Source: Burkholderiales bacterium (GTDB lineage: Bacteria > Pseudomonadota > Gammaproteobacteria > Burkholderiales > Burkholderiaceae_C). From it: DNA of 64,000 bases. The stretch is from NCBI GenBank assembly GCA_026932235.1, contig JAIXKR010000134.1:1-64000 (forward strand), given 5' to 3'. Within the stretch, counting starts at the first letter, position 1. The number at the start of each line of letters is the position of its first letter. The position numbers were made by a program, and so were the translations under genes. Of the stretch, positions 52,580-61,846 are shown one piece after another. Below the pieces are notes generated by a model. The model worked only from the letters and a program-made list of their open reading frames with translations, was not told the DNA's origin and searched no databases.

Positions 52580-53803
52580 TCAGCGGATCTTGTCGATCGT
52601 CAGCGTCGCGCTGCCGGCAGGCGACATCGGCGCGCCCTGCCCTTCCAGGTCGCCGGGCTCGGGGTTGGCACTTCCCGAGCGCGAGATGCGCGCACCGACG
52701 ACGACGCGCTCGAAGCCGGAGAGCCGGAACTGGGGCGCCATCGCCATCGCGTCATCCAGCGTCACCGCCACGGGCCACTGCGTCCCCGGGCCGACGACCT
52801 GGCGCGCGATGGCCAGGGGGATGCGCGGCCCTTCGGCCGCACGCGCGAAGACGAACAAGGTGTCGCCTTCGCGCAGCTTGTCCGCCAGTGTCGGCGCCAG
52901 CAGCACGCGCACAGCCAGTCGCGCCGCCGCACCGGTCCCCGCCGCGGACGGCGCGGCGGCCGCTGCCGGCGCCGGCGGCAGGCCGGCCGCTGCGCGCGCC
53001 TGGTGCAGGCCGTCCTGGAGGCCGCTCCGGTACGGGCTGTCCGGCGGCGCCACGCGCAGCGCGCGTTCGAAGTATTCAGCCGCCGCCTTGGGCTCGCGGC
53101 GCAGCAGCGCTGCGGTCGCCGCGAGCGCGAGCGCCTTCAGGTTCTCGGGGTCGGCCTGCAGCGCCTGCGCGATCAGCTTCTCCGGCTCGCCCAGCAGCAC
53201 CTGCCCCTGCGCCATCGCGGTGGCATCCGCGAGGTCGGCCAGCAGCTGCGCGTCACCCGGCTGGCGCTGCAAGGCCTGCGCGAAGGCGTCGCGCGCGGCG
53301 TCGAAGCGCTCCATCGCCATGTAGGAGCGGCCGAGCAGCAACCAGCCCTCGGGGTCGCTCGGGTCGGCCTTCATGCGTTCGGCCAGGCGCTCGACCATCG
53401 CGTCGACGTCCTGGGGACCGAAATGCGATGGCGCCCGCGCCAAGCTCGGGTCCAGCCCTTCGCGGTTGCCCAGCGTTGCGTAGACCGCCACGGCGATCAC
53501 CGGAACGGCGAGCAGCAGGAGCGTGGCGCCGCGCAGGCTGCGGCCGCCTGCGGCCGATGCCGTCGGCGCCGCCTCGGCGAGGACGCGCCGCTCGAGTTCC
53601 GCGCGCGAGGCCTCGAAGGTCGGCGCGTCGATCGTGCCGGCGTCGCGCTCGGCACGCAGCTCCGCCAGTTGCACGCGCAGGATGCGAACGTTGCTCGCCG
53701 CCTCGTCGACCCCCGGCGTGATGTCGGCGCGACGCAGCGCCAGCCAGAGAATGACCAGGACGACGGTCGTGAGCGCGGCGGCGACGAGGACGAAGGTGCT
53801 CAT
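52580..53803 (-). CDS. ccmI: Cytochrome c maturation protein CcmI
   Basis: A 407-residue membrane-bound apocytochrome chaperone. The first helix is MSTFVLVAAALTTVVLVILWLAL, and a second membrane segment lies near residue 92 (LRGATLLLLAVPVIAVAVYATL). A short cytoplasmic leucine-zipper-like stretch lies between them. A periplasmic TPR domain follows (GWLLLGRSYMAMERFDAARDAFAQALQRQPGDAQLLADLADA). The C-terminal domain of about 140 residues is the usual CcmI extension. Its ATG overlaps the ccmH stop (ATGA). It is the last gene of ccmABCDEFGHI. Confidence 0.93.
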   Translation of the reverse strand: MSTFVLVAAALTTVVLVILWLALRRADITPGVDEAASNVRILRVQLAELRAERDAGTIDAPTFEASRAELERRVLAEAAPTASAAGGRSLRGATLLLLAVPVIAVAVYATLGNREGLDPSLARAPSHFGPQDVDAMVERLAERMKADPSDPEGWLLLGRSYMAMERFDAARDAFAQALQRQPGDAQLLADLADATAMAQGQVLLGEPEKLIAQALQADPENLKALALAATAALLRREPKAAAEYFERALRVAPPDSPYRSGLQDGLHQARAAAGLPPAPAAAAAPSAAGTGAAARLAVRVLLAPTLADKLREGDTLFVFARAAEGPRIPLAIARQVVGPGTQWPVAVTLDDAMAMAPQFRLSGFERVVVGARISRSGSANPEPGDLEGQGAPMSPAGSATLTIDKIR

Positions 53804-54348
53804 GAGCGGCGCTCCGCCGAAGCCTTTCCTCCGGTCTTCGCCTTCGCGCCTCCTCCCGGGCCCGTGGCCGCGCCGGCCGGGACATCCGCCTCGCTCGCCT
53901 CGCCCAGCAGCACGCGCGCGCGCTCGAGTTCGGCATCGGCGAGCGGCGTCGCCGACGCCTCATGGCCGCGTGAGCGCAGCAGGCGGACGAGCCAGCCGAT
54001 CATCGCGAGCAGCAGGATGAAAGGCCCGGCCCACAGCAGCCAGGTCGTCGGCCGCACCGGCGGCGTGTAGAGCACGAAGTCGCCGTAGCGGTCGACCATG
54101 TATTGCTTGATCTGCGCCTCGCTTCGGCCTTCCTTCAACTGCGCGCGGATCTGGTCGCGCAAGTCGTTGGCGAGGTCCGCGCGCGACGCGGCGATGGTCT
54201 CGTTCTGGCAGACGAGGCAGCGCAGATGTTCGGCGATCGCGAGCACCTGCGCCTCGAGCGCCGGGTCGTCGGCCAGCGGGCGCGCCTGCTGCGCGAGCGA
54301 AGTGCCGGCGGCCAGCGCCAGCACCAGAGCCGCGGCCGCGCTACGCAT
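53800..54348 (-). CDS. ccmH: Cytochrome c maturation protein CcmH
   Basis: A 182-residue thiol-redox protein that reduces apocytochrome cysteines and joins the heme ligation complex. It has a signal peptide (to about LAQQ), the LRCLVCQN redox motif (about residues 43-50), DLRDQIRAQLKEGRSEAQIKQYMVDRYGDFVLYTPP, and a C-terminal helix WLLWAGPFILLLAMIGWLV. A Gly/Lys-rich tail of about 30 residues follows. It overlaps ccmG by eight bases and ccmI by four. Confidence 0.95.
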   Translation of the reverse strand: MRSAAAALVLALAAGTSLAQQARPLADDPALEAQVLAIAEHLRCLVCQNETIAASRADLANDLRDQIRAQLKEGRSEAQIKQYMVDRYGDFVLYTPPVRPTTWLLWAGPFILLLAMIGWLVRLLRSRGHEASATPLADAELERARVLLGEASEADVPAGAATGPGGGAKAKTGGKASAERRS

Positions 54349-54862
54349 CGAGCTTCTTCAGCAGCGGCAGCAGCACCTCCTGCAGCGCCTGCGGCGTGAT
54401 CGGGCCGATCTGCTTGTAGCGGATGACGCCGTCCTTGTCGATGACGTAGGACTCCGGCACGCCGTAGACGCCGTAGTCCAGGCCGACCTTGCCCTCGCGA
54501 TCGACCAGCACCATCGCATAGGAGTTGCCGTTGCGGGCCAGCCAGCGCGTGGCGTCCTCGCGCTTGTCCTTGTAGTTGATGCCGACCACCGTGACCGAGC
54601 GCGAGAGCTCGGTCACCAGCGGATGCTCGGCGAGGCAGGGAACGCACCACGAAGCGAAGAAGTTCGCCACCCAGACCTTGCCCTTCATCTGAGCCACGCC
54701 GTGCTGCAGGCTCGGGTCCTCGAGCCGCGGCAGGCTGAACTCGGGCGCGCGCTTGTTCACCAGCGGCGAAGGCACCTCGCGCGGGTTGCGCTGCAGTCCG
54801 ACGGCAAGAAACCCCGCCAGCACCAGGAACAGGACGAGAGGGACGAGATAGCGCAACTTCAT
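54341..54862 (-). CDS. ccmG: Thiol:disulfide interchange protein CcmG (DsbE)
   Basis: A 173-residue membrane-anchored thioredoxin-fold protein that reduces apocytochrome c. It has an N-terminal anchor (YLVPLVLFLVLAGFLAVGL), the FSLPRLEDP segment, the active-site WCVPC (near residue 73) and the VYGVPESYVIDKDG cis-proline loop. It lies 43 bases after ccmF and overlaps ccmH. Confidence 0.96.
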   Translation of the reverse strand: MKLRYLVPLVLFLVLAGFLAVGLQRNPREVPSPLVNKRAPEFSLPRLEDPSLQHGVAQMKGKVWVANFFASWCVPCLAEHPLVTELSRSVTVVGINYKDKREDATRWLARNGNSYAMVLVDREGKVGLDYGVYGVPESYVIDKDGVIRYKQIGPITPQALQEVLLPLLKKLDA

Positions 54863-54905
54863 GGGCTTGGCGTCGATTCGGTGTCGATGCGGCGTCGATG
54901 CGAAC

Positions 54906-56885
54906 TCAACCGGGCATCAAGCCTGCGGGAAGCTCGATCGCCGCGCTGCGGCGCAACCGGTAACGGCGATCGGCCACCGCCAGCATCGCGCCCAGCGCCA
55001 TCAGCACGCAACCCGCCCAGATCCAGTTGACGAAGGGCTTGACGTAGAGACGCACGATCCAGGTGCGGCCATCGTCGATCGATTCGCCGAGCGAAACGTA
55101 GAGGTCGCGCGTGATGCTGCGCGAGATCGCGGCCTCGGTCATCGGCATGCGGCTGGCACGGTAGACGCGCTTCTCCGGCAGCAGTGTGGCAACCTCGCGC
55201 CCGTCCTTGGTGACGAGGAAGCGCGCGACGAAGGCGTCGTAGTTCGGACCCTTCACCGGAGTGAGGCCTTGAAGCTTGAAGTCGTAGCCACCCATGCTCG
55301 CGCTGCTGCCGACTTCCATGCGCAGGTCCTGCTCGGTCTCGTAGCCGCCCACCAGCGTCACGCCGACGACGAACACGCCGACGCCGGCATGCGCCAGCAG
55401 CATGCCGTACCAGGCGCCGGTCTGCCCACGCAGGCGCTGCCCCCAGGCGCCAAGCGGCCAGCCCTTGACGCGCTCGTAGAGCGGGATCGCGGTCGTCGTC
55501 AGCACCCAGGCCGCCATCAGCATGCCGAATCCGACCAAGGGCGTGAAGTGCCCCAGCGCCAGCGGCGCCAGCACCGCGACGACCAGGCTCACGGCCGCGG
55601 CCCAGCGCAACTGCACCGCGAGTTCGGGCAGTCGTGCATGCTTCCACTTCGCGATCGGGCCGACACCCATGAGGAAGATCGCCGGGGCGATGATGGGAAC
55701 GAAGACCGCCTCGAAATAGGGTTCGCCGACGGAGATCTTGCCCAGGTTCAGCGCGTCCAGCAGCATCGGATAGAGCGTCCCCAGCAGCACGGCCGCGGTG
55801 GCCACCACCAGCAGCACGTTGTTGGCCAGCAGCATGCCCTCGCGCGAAACGGGGTCGAAGCTCCCGCCCAGCCCGACCTTCGGTCCGCGCCAGGCAAACA
55901 GCACGAGCGAACTGCCGATCACCACGACCAGGAAGCCGAGGATGAAGACGCCGCGCGTCGGGTCGCTGGCGAAGGCGTGAACCGAGGACAGCACGCCCGA
56001 GCGCACGAGGAAGGTGCCCAGCAGCGAGAGCGAGAACGCGAGGATCGCCAGCAGCGCCGTCCACATCTTGAAGCCACCGCGCTTTTCCGTCACCGCCAGC
56101 GAGTGGATCAGCGCCGTGCCGACGAGCCAGGGCATGAAGGACGCGTTCTCGACCGGATCCCAGAACCACCAGCCGCCCCAGCCGAGCTCGTAGTAGGCCC
56201 AGGCGCTGCCCAACGCGATGCCCAGGGTCAGGAACATCCAGGCCGTCGTCGTCCAGGGCCGCGACCAGCGCGCCCAGGTGGCGTCCAGGCGCCCGGCCAG
56301 CAGTGCCGCGATCGCGAACGCGAAGCTGACCGAGAAGCCGACGTAGCCCATGTAGAGCAAGGGCGGGTGAAAAGCCATGCCCGGATCCTGCAGCAACGGG
56401 TTCAGGTCGCTGCCCTGCTCGGCCGCCGGCAGCAGGCGCTCGAAGGGGTTGGAGGTGAAGAGGATGAAGAGCATGAAGCCGATGCTGATCAGCCCCATGA
56501 TGCCCAGGATGCGCGCGCGCAGCAGCGCCGGCAGGCCGCGCGAGAACAGTGCCACCGCCACCGTCCAGCCTGCGAGCACGAACAGCCACAGCAGGATCGA
56601 GCCCTCGTGCCCGCCCCAGACGGCGGCGATGCGGTAGGGCAGCGGCAGGTCGGAGTTCGAGTTCTGCGCGACGTAGAGCACCGAGAAGTCGTTGCCGACG
56701 AAGGCCGCGGTCAGGCAGCCGTAGGCCAGCGCGACGAGCAGGAAATGCAGGATCGCCGCCGGGCGCGCCAGCCCCATCCAGCGCCGGTCGCCACGCACGC
56801 TGCCGACCAGCGGCACCAAGACCTGTGCCAGCGTGACGACCGCCAGCGCCAGCGCGAGCGCGAAATGCCCGAGTTCGGGGATCAT
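54906..56885 (-). CDS. ccmF: Heme lyase subunit CcmF
   Basis: A 659-residue polytopic membrane protein that performs stereospecific heme attachment with CcmH and CcmI. It begins [16 protein letters not shown]. It carries the WWD heme-handling motif [18 protein letters not shown] and the paired periplasmic histidines typical of CcmF. It starts with an ATGA overlap of the ccmE stop. Confidence 0.97.
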   Translation of the reverse strand: MIPELGHFALALALAVVTLAQVLVPLVGSVRGDRRWMGLARPAAILHFLLVALAYGCLTAAFVGNDFSVLYVAQNSNSDLPLPYRIAAVWGGHEGSILLWLFVLAGWTVAVALFSRGLPALLRARILGIMGLISIGFMLFILFTSNPFERLLPAAEQGSDLNPLLQDPGMAFHPPLLYMGYVGFSVSFAFAIAALLAGRLDATWARWSRPWTTTAWMFLTLGIALGSAWAYYELGWGGWWFWDPVENASFMPWLVGTALIHSLAVTEKRGGFKMWTALLAILAFSLSLLGTFLVRSGVLSSVHAFASDPTRGVFILGFLVVVIGSSLVLFAWRGPKVGLGGSFDPVSREGMLLANNVLLVVATAAVLLGTLYPMLLDALNLGKISVGEPYFEAVFVPIIAPAIFLMGVGPIAKWKHARLPELAVQLRWAAAVSLVVAVLAPLALGHFTPLVGFGMLMAAWVLTTTAIPLYERVKGWPLGAWGQRLRGQTGAWYGMLLAHAGVGVFVVGVTLVGGYETEQDLRMEVGSSASMGGYDFKLQGLTPVKGPNYDAFVARFLVTKDGREVATLLPEKRVYRASRMPMTEAAISRSITRDLYVSLGESIDDGRTWIVRLYVKPFVNWIWAGCVLMALGAMLAVADRRYRLRRSAAIELPAGLMPG

Positions 56886-57349
56886 GGCTGCGGCTTCATG
56901 GTTCCGGCGAGCGAGGACATCTCGCCGTGCTGCGCGCGCTCGATCGCCTCGGCGGCCTCGGGCGGCATGTAGTTCTCGTCGTGCTTGGCGAGCACCTGCT
57001 CGGCGTGGAAGACGCCGTCCGCACCGAGCCGCCCTTGCGCCACCACGCCCTTGCCTTCCTGGAACAGGTCCGGGAGGATGCCCTTGTAGGTCACCGCCAC
57101 CGTCTTCGCCGTGTCGGTGACGACGAAGTGCACCGTGAGGCCGTCGGCGCCGCGCTTCAGGCTGCCTTCCTCGACCATGCCGCCGACACGAAAGGGCCGG
57201 TCACGCGGCGCCTCGTCGGCGGCGATCTGCGACGGACTGAAGAAGAACACCAGGTTGCTCTGGAAGGCGTTGAGCACCAGCGCGGCGACGATTCCCAGCG
57301 CCGCCAGGCCCCCGCCGATGATCGCTGCTCGCTTGCCTCTGGGTGTCAT
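56882..57349 (-). CDS. ccmE: Heme chaperone CcmE
   Basis: A 155-residue periplasmic heme carrier with an N-terminal anchor ([19 protein letters not shown]). [28 protein letters not shown] and the heme-binding histidine in [13 protein letters not shown] (about residue 129) are visible. ATG 57349 is the start that overlaps ccmD. The much longer open frame to 57541 is antisense to nothing useful and is excluded. Confidence 0.96.
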   Translation of the reverse strand: MTPRGKRAAIIGGGLAALGIVAALVLNAFQSNLVFFFSPSQIAADEAPRDRPFRVGGMVEEGSLKRGADGLTVHFVVTDTAKTVAVTYKGILPDLFQEGKGVVAQGRLGADGVFHAEQVLAKHDENYMPPEAAEAIERAQHGEMSSLAGTMKPQP

Positions 57350-57498
57350 CCTTCGTCCTCCAGCCGTCTTCGACGCCCGCGCAGCGCCAGGAGTTCCAAC
57401 AGCAGCGCCAGTGCCGTGACACCGAACGCACCCCAGACGTAGAGGCCGTAGCCTCCCATCGCGAGAAAGTCGGCAACGCTCGACCAGTATGGCGTCAT
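57346..57498 (-). CDS. ccmD: Heme exporter protein CcmD
   Basis: A 50-residue single-helix membrane protein ([43 protein letters not shown]) that helps CcmE release from CcmABC. The typical short, hydrophobic form with a basic tail is present. Its ATG overlaps the ccmC stop and its stop overlaps the ccmE start. It is too small for most gene callers but its position is diagnostic. Confidence 0.93.
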   Translation of the reverse strand: MTPYWSSVADFLAMGGYGLYVWGAFGVTALALLLELLALRGRRRRLEDEG

Positions 57499-58244
57499 GG
57501 TAGCGCCCCGGCCGGATGCAGGTCGCGCAGCCAGGCAGCACCCCGCTCGCGCTCGCGGATGATCAGGCGCACGCGGGCAAACACCACCGCGAAGGCGTAG
57601 GCCCACAGCGCCAGCGTCATCACCAGCATGCCCTGCAGCATGATCGCGGCCATCGTCGGCGCCTTGGTCAGGCTCACCGAGGCCCCCTGGTGCAGCGTGT
57701 TCCACCATTGCACCGAGAAGTAGATGATGGGCACGTTGACGACGCCGACGATCGCCAGCACGGCGCTGGCGCGGTCGGCGCGGCGCTCGTCGTCGATGGC
57801 CGCGCGCAGCGACAGGTAGCCGATGTAGAGGAAGAGCAGGATCAGCTCGCTCGTCAGCCGCGCGTCCCACACCCACCAGGTGCCCCAGGTCGGCTTGCCC
57901 CAGAGGGCGCCCGTCCACAGCGAGAGGAAGGTCATCAGCGCTCCGGTCGGCGCGATCGCCTGCGCCAGCATCGCCGCCAGGCGCGCGTTGAAGATGAGCC
58001 CGATCGCCGCCCAGAAGGCCATCGCCACGTACAGCACCATCGACATCCACGACGCCGGCACGTGGACGAAGATGATGCGGTAGCTGTCGCGCTGCTGGAA
58101 GTCCGTCGGCGCGACGACGAGTCCGATCCACAGTCCCCACAGGGCCAGCACCACCGCCGCCGCCGCGCACCAGGGCACCAGCTTTCCGGCCAGACCATAG
58201 AAGCGGGCCGGCGCCGCGTAATAGAACCAATTGATGCGGGTCAT
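57495..58244 (-). CDS. ccmC: Heme exporter permease CcmC
   Basis: A 249-residue, six-helix membrane protein that loads heme onto CcmE. The WWD motif [21 protein letters not shown] and paired periplasmic histidines (VHVPASW near residue 60, and [11 protein letters not shown] near 180) are present. It starts 34 bases after ccmB. Confidence 0.97.
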   Translation of the reverse strand: MTRINWFYYAAPARFYGLAGKLVPWCAAAAVVLALWGLWIGLVVAPTDFQQRDSYRIIFVHVPASWMSMVLYVAMAFWAAIGLIFNARLAAMLAQAIAPTGALMTFLSLWTGALWGKPTWGTWWVWDARLTSELILLFLYIGYLSLRAAIDDERRADRASAVLAIVGVVNVPIIYFSVQWWNTLHQGASVSLTKAPTMAAIMLQGMLVMTLALWAYAFAVVFARVRLIIRERERGAAWLRDLHPAGALP

Positions 58245-58278
58245 GGATGGCCCCGGATTCTGCCCGAAGCCGGGCGCC

Positions 58279-58941
58279 TCAATCGAGGCTGATGCGCAGG
58301 CCCGCCGCCGCTGCCCAAGGGGCGAGGAACATCGCGGCGACGAGCATCGCGCCCAGCAGCGAGAAGTGCCCGCCCGTGTCCATTCCGCCCGCGGCCGCCT
58401 CCACCGCGCCGGCGCCGAAGATCAGCGCCGGCGTCACCAGCGGCAACACCAGCAGGGACAACAGCACCGCCGCGCCGCGCACGCCCACCGTGAGCGCGGC
58501 GCCGATCGCGCCGACCAGGCTGAGCACCGGCGTGCCCAGCAGCAGCGTCAGCACCAGGATGCCGATCGACCCGCCATCCAGCCCGTACTGCAGCGCCAGC
58601 ACCGGAGCCACCAGCGTCAGCAGCAGGCCGTTGGCGAGCCAGTGCGCGCCGACCTTGGCGAGCACGAGCAGCGGCAGCGGCGTCGGCGAGAGCAGCATCT
58701 GCTCGAGCGTGCCGTCGGCGGCATCGTCGGCGAAGAGGCGAGGCATCGACAGCATCGAGGCCAGCAGCGCCGCCACCCAGACCACGCCAGGCCCGAGCCG
58801 GCGCAGCCAGGCCGGATCGGCGCCCAGCGCGAGCGGAAAGAGGCTGGCGACGATGACGAAGAAGATCGCCGCGGCCAGCGTGTCGGCGCGCCGACGCTGC
58901 GCCAGGCGCAGGTCGCGCAGGAACACGGCCAGCGCCGTCAC
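58279..58941 (-). CDS. ccmB: Heme exporter permease CcmB
   Basis: A 220-residue membrane subunit of the CcmAB ABC complex. It starts MTALAVFLRDLRLAQRRRADTLAAAIFFVIVASLFPLALG and has the RLFADDAADGTLEQMLLSPTPLPLLVLAK loop that meets CcmA. The GTG at 58941 overlaps the ccmA stop as GTGA, the usual coupling. The frame upstream to 59097 lies inside ccmA. Confidence 0.95.
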   Translation of the reverse strand: MTALAVFLRDLRLAQRRRADTLAAAIFFVIVASLFPLALGADPAWLRRLGPGVVWVAALLASMLSMPRLFADDAADGTLEQMLLSPTPLPLLVLAKVGAHWLANGLLLTLVAPVLALQYGLDGGSIGILVLTLLLGTPVLSLVGAIGAALTVGVRGAAVLLSLLVLPLVTPALIFGAGAVEAAAGGMDTGGHFSLLGAMLVAAMFLAPWAAAAGLRISLD

Positions 58942-59552
58942 AGCCTCACCATCACGGCCTCGACCGCGTCCAGCGGCAAGGGCTGGTGGCTGGTGAGGGC
59001 GACGATGCCGCCGCCCTGCAGATGCGCGCGCAGCAGCCCGGCAAGCCAATCCACGGCATCCACGTCGAGCGCATTGAAAGGCTCGTCGAGCACCCACAGG
59101 CGTTGCTCCTGCGCCAGCGCCAGGCGTGCCAGCGCCACGCGCCGCCGTTGCCCGGCGGAGAGCACGCGCGCGGGCAGGCGCTCGCAGCCGGCGAGCCCGG
59201 CCGCGGCCAGCGCCCGGTCGGCCGCGCCGGCCTCGCAGCGAACACCGCCCAGCGCGAGCAGGGACAGCAGGTTCTCGCGCGCGCTGAGGTCGTCCTTGAG
59301 TGCTGCGGCGTGGCCGAGGTAGACGAGCTCGCGATGAAAGGCGTCGCGGTCGGCCGTGATCGGGCGCCCCCTCCAGCTCACGCGGCCGGCGCTGGGCAGC
59401 GTGAGCCCGACCAGCATGCGCAGCAGCGTCGTCTTGCCCGCGCCGTTGGCTCCGAGCACGCGCAGCAGGCTCCCCGGCGCTGCGCTCAGGTCCAGGCGGC
59501 TGAACAACACACGCCGTCCGCGGCGGGCTTCGAGGTCGTGGGTGGCGAGCAC
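58938..59552 (-). CDS. ccmA: Heme exporter ATP-binding protein CcmA
   Basis: A 204-residue ABC ATPase. Walker A GANGAGKTTLLRMLVGL is near residue 36. The signature LSAGQRRRVALARL is near 133, Walker B LWVLDEPFNALD near 154, and the switch region SHQPLP near the C-terminus. The GTG at 59552 is taken because it gives the usual family length; GTG 59561 and an ATG at 59654 are alternatives. It is the first gene of the ccm operon. Confidence 0.94.
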   Translation of the reverse strand: MLATHDLEARRGRRVLFSRLDLSAAPGSLLRVLGANGAGKTTLLRMLVGLTLPSAGRVSWRGRPITADRDAFHRELVYLGHAAALKDDLSARENLLSLLALGGVRCEAGAADRALAAAGLAGCERLPARVLSAGQRRRVALARLALAQEQRLWVLDEPFNALDVDAVDWLAGLLRAHLQGGGIVALTSHQPLPLDAVEAVMVRL

Positions 59553-59594
59553 GGCGCGCACTCTAACGCGGACTTCGCGCACCGCCGCGCCCGC

Positions 59595-59608
59595 TTGATC
59601 TGCTGCAA
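59595..59608. promoter_or_regulatory. Candidate FNR/Anr-type site between ccmA and the AraC-like gene
   Basis: TTGAT-CTGC-TGCAA matches the FNR/Anr consensus TTGAT-N4-ATCAA at eight of ten positions. It lies 43 bases upstream of the ccmA start and 81 upstream of the AraC-like gene. Control by an oxygen-sensing regulator would suit cytochrome maturation. The second half-site is imperfect. Confidence 0.35.
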
Positions 59609-59688
59609 GACATACCCTGAAGATCGATCGTTCAATGCACGTAACAGTCTGCAAGCCCGCCAGGCTGGTGCAAGCGGAGAAGGTTCGG

Positions 59689-60695
59689 ATGTCTCACGTC
59701 CCCCACTGCAGCTTGGCCACTTGCACCCCGAAGGCATCGCCGTGCGGGGTCGAGGGTCCGGGTTCGATCGGCTGGCAGTTCGACACCGAGGCGATCGGTG
59801 TGGCGGACCGGCCCGACTACTGGAGCCAGGCGATTGCGCAGGCGCTGCACGTGGACGTCAGCGTCGAGCCGCTCGTCGACACCCCTTTTGGCATCCGCAT
59901 GGCGCTGCAGGACTGGGGGTGTCTGCGCCTGCTGCACGTGCAGGGCAGCGCGCACCGCTCGCGGCGCCGCGGCCCCGGGCGCGCCGACGAATTGGCCCTG
60001 GTGCTGCAGTTCGACGGCGTCTGCGAGATCGGCGGCCGCGGCCGGCGCGCCACACTGGGGCCCGGCGACGTGGCCATCATGGCACCCGACTTCGAGTGCG
60101 TGCACGCGCCGCGGGGAACTACAGCCATGCGCTCCTGGATTTCGGCCTCGAGCAGGCGCAGGAACTGCTGCCGCAGTGGAAGAACCAGGTCGGCCATACC
60201 TTCTCGGCACAGCACCCGGCGTCTGCCGCGCTGCGCGGCCTGGCGCGCTGGATGCTGGACCACGGCCCTCGCCTGCCCGAGGATGCCCGCGCCGGCTTCG
60301 CTTCCTCGCTGCTGGCGCTGATCCCTGGCCTCGCCCAGGCCGATGCCGCGCCCGGGCCGAGCCCGGCAAGCCCGGCGCGGGCGCCGATGGCGCGCGCGCA
60401 GCGTCGGCGCGTGGAGGACTTCGTGCGCGAGAACCTGGCCGACACCGCGCTCGACGTGCCGATGATCGCGCGCGAACTGGGGCTCTCGGTGCGCTACGTG
60501 CACAAGCTCTTTGCCGGCGGTCCCGGCGTCATGCAGTGGGTGCTGGAGCAGCGCCTGCAGGCCTGCCATGACGAACTCGGCCGCCGCGGCACGCGCTCGG
60601 TTTCCTCGATCGCCTATGGCTGGGGCTTTGCCAGCCCCTCGCACTTCAGCCGCGCCTTCCGCCGCCGCTTCGGCATCAGCCCGAGTCAGGTCTGA
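59689..60695 (+). pseudogene. AraC-family regulator interrupted by a one-base frameshift
   Basis: The first part (about 140 residues, from ATG 59689 with GGAGAAGG five bases upstream) has an AraC-type effector domain: WQFDTEAIGVADRPDYWSQAIAQALHVDVSVEP and LGPGDVAIMAPDFECVHAPRG. The reading frame then has to change by one base at the GGGG run 60113-60116. The second part continues as GNYSHALLDFGLEQAQELLPQW and a complete C-terminal double helix-turn-helix (RVEDFVRENLADTALDVPMIARELGLSVRYVHKLF..SIAYGWGFASPSHFSRAFRRRFG). A fifth G would restore one frame of about 336 residues. It is either a real inactivating mutation, a phase-variable tract or a sequencing error. Confidence 0.82.
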
Positions 60696-60865
60696 AGCGC
60701 GGGGGGGCGGTGCGCCGGGCGCCGCGCGGGATGCAAGGGGTTTCCCGTGTCGCGCAGTGCACGCGCAGTCCACTCGCTGTGCACGCCGGGGCCAGCACCG
60801 CGATGGCACTTGACTAGGCTCAGGGCCACTGCTGGAGCCGGCGTCAACCGGAGTCGAGGAGCAAG

Positions 60866-61825
60866 ATGGTGGGCAATGCACTCGGACGTATGCGTGCACG
60901 CGGAATCTCCGCACTGTGGGCGCTCGCAGCCCTGCTGGCGACAGCGGCCACTCCGGCCGTGGCGCAGCAGGCCACGTACATCGGCGAGAAGGCCTGCCTG
61001 GGCTGCCACAGTCAGGAGAACCGGCACTTCAACGACTCGCTGCACGCCAAGCTCTTCCGGCTAAACCCCCGCAACGCGCTCGAGGGGCGCGTCTGCGAGG
61101 CCTGCCACGGCCCCGGTTCGCTGCACGCCAAGGACAACGAGAAGAAGGAGCTGATCATCGGCTTCACACGCGGCTGGGGAACGCCGGTGTCGACGCAGAA
61201 CGACAGCTGCATGGCCTGCCACCAGGGCGGCAACCGGCTGCACTGGCCGGGCTCGACGCACGCCGGCAATCAGCTCGCCTGCGCGGATTGCCACAACCCG
61301 ATGGAGCGCGTCTCGCTGACGAGCTCGCTCGTCAAGCCGACGATCAACGAGACCTGCCAGAACTGCCACCGCCAGCAGCGCGTCGAGTTCAACAAGCGCT
61401 CGCACATGCCGCTGCCCGAGGGCAAGATGAGCTGCGTCGACTGCCACAACCCGCACGGGAGCACGACCAAGCCGCTGCTCAAGGCCGAGAGCGTGAACAT
61501 GCTGTGCACCAGCTGCCACGCCGAGAAGCGCGGCCCGATGCTGTGGGAGCACGCGCCGGTGCGCGAGAGCTGCATGAATTGCCATCAGCCGCACGGCTCC
61601 AACCACGAGAAGCTGCTCGTCTCGGCGCGGCCGCAGCTCTGCCAGCAGTGCCACAGCCCGGCCATCGGGCATCCCGGGCAGTTCTACAACGCGAGCCAGA
61701 CGGCCGCCGCCGGCAGCCAGCTCGGTGGCGCGCCCAGTCCGCGCATCGTCGCCCGCAGCTGCCAGAACTGCCATTCGCAGATCCACGGCAGCAATCACCC
61801 GGCTGGCGCCCGCCTGCAGCGCTGA
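60866..61825 (+). CDS. Decaheme c-type cytochrome (MtrA/DmsE/PioA family)
   Basis: A 319-residue periplasmic cytochrome with a signal peptide (cut after about AVA, residue 33). It has exactly ten CxxCH heme motifs: CLGCH, CEACH, CMACH, CADCH, CQNCH, CVDCH, CTSCH, CMNCH, CQQCH and CQNCH. Length, spacing and heme count match MtrA/DmsE-type cytochromes. GAGGAGC is four bases before the ATG. The next gene, 21 bases on, encodes an MtrB/PioB-type barrel. The two together form the core of an outer-membrane electron conduit for metal reduction or Fe(II) oxidation. Maturation would need the ccm genes just upstream. Confidence 0.95.
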   Translation: MVGNALGRMRARGISALWALAALLATAATPAVAQQATYIGEKACLGCHSQENRHFNDSLHAKLFRLNPRNALEGRVCEACHGPGSLHAKDNEKKELIIGFTRGWGTPVSTQNDSCMACHQGGNRLHWPGSTHAGNQLACADCHNPMERVSLTSSLVKPTINETCQNCHRQQRVEFNKRSHMPLPEGKMSCVDCHNPHGSTTKPLLKAESVNMLCTSCHAEKRGPMLWEHAPVRESCMNCHQPHGSNHEKLLVSARPQLCQQCHSPAIGHPGQFYNASQTAAAGSQLGGAPSPRIVARSCQNCHSQIHGSNHPAGARLQR

Positions 61826-61846
61826 ACGGCACACGAGGAGGTACCG

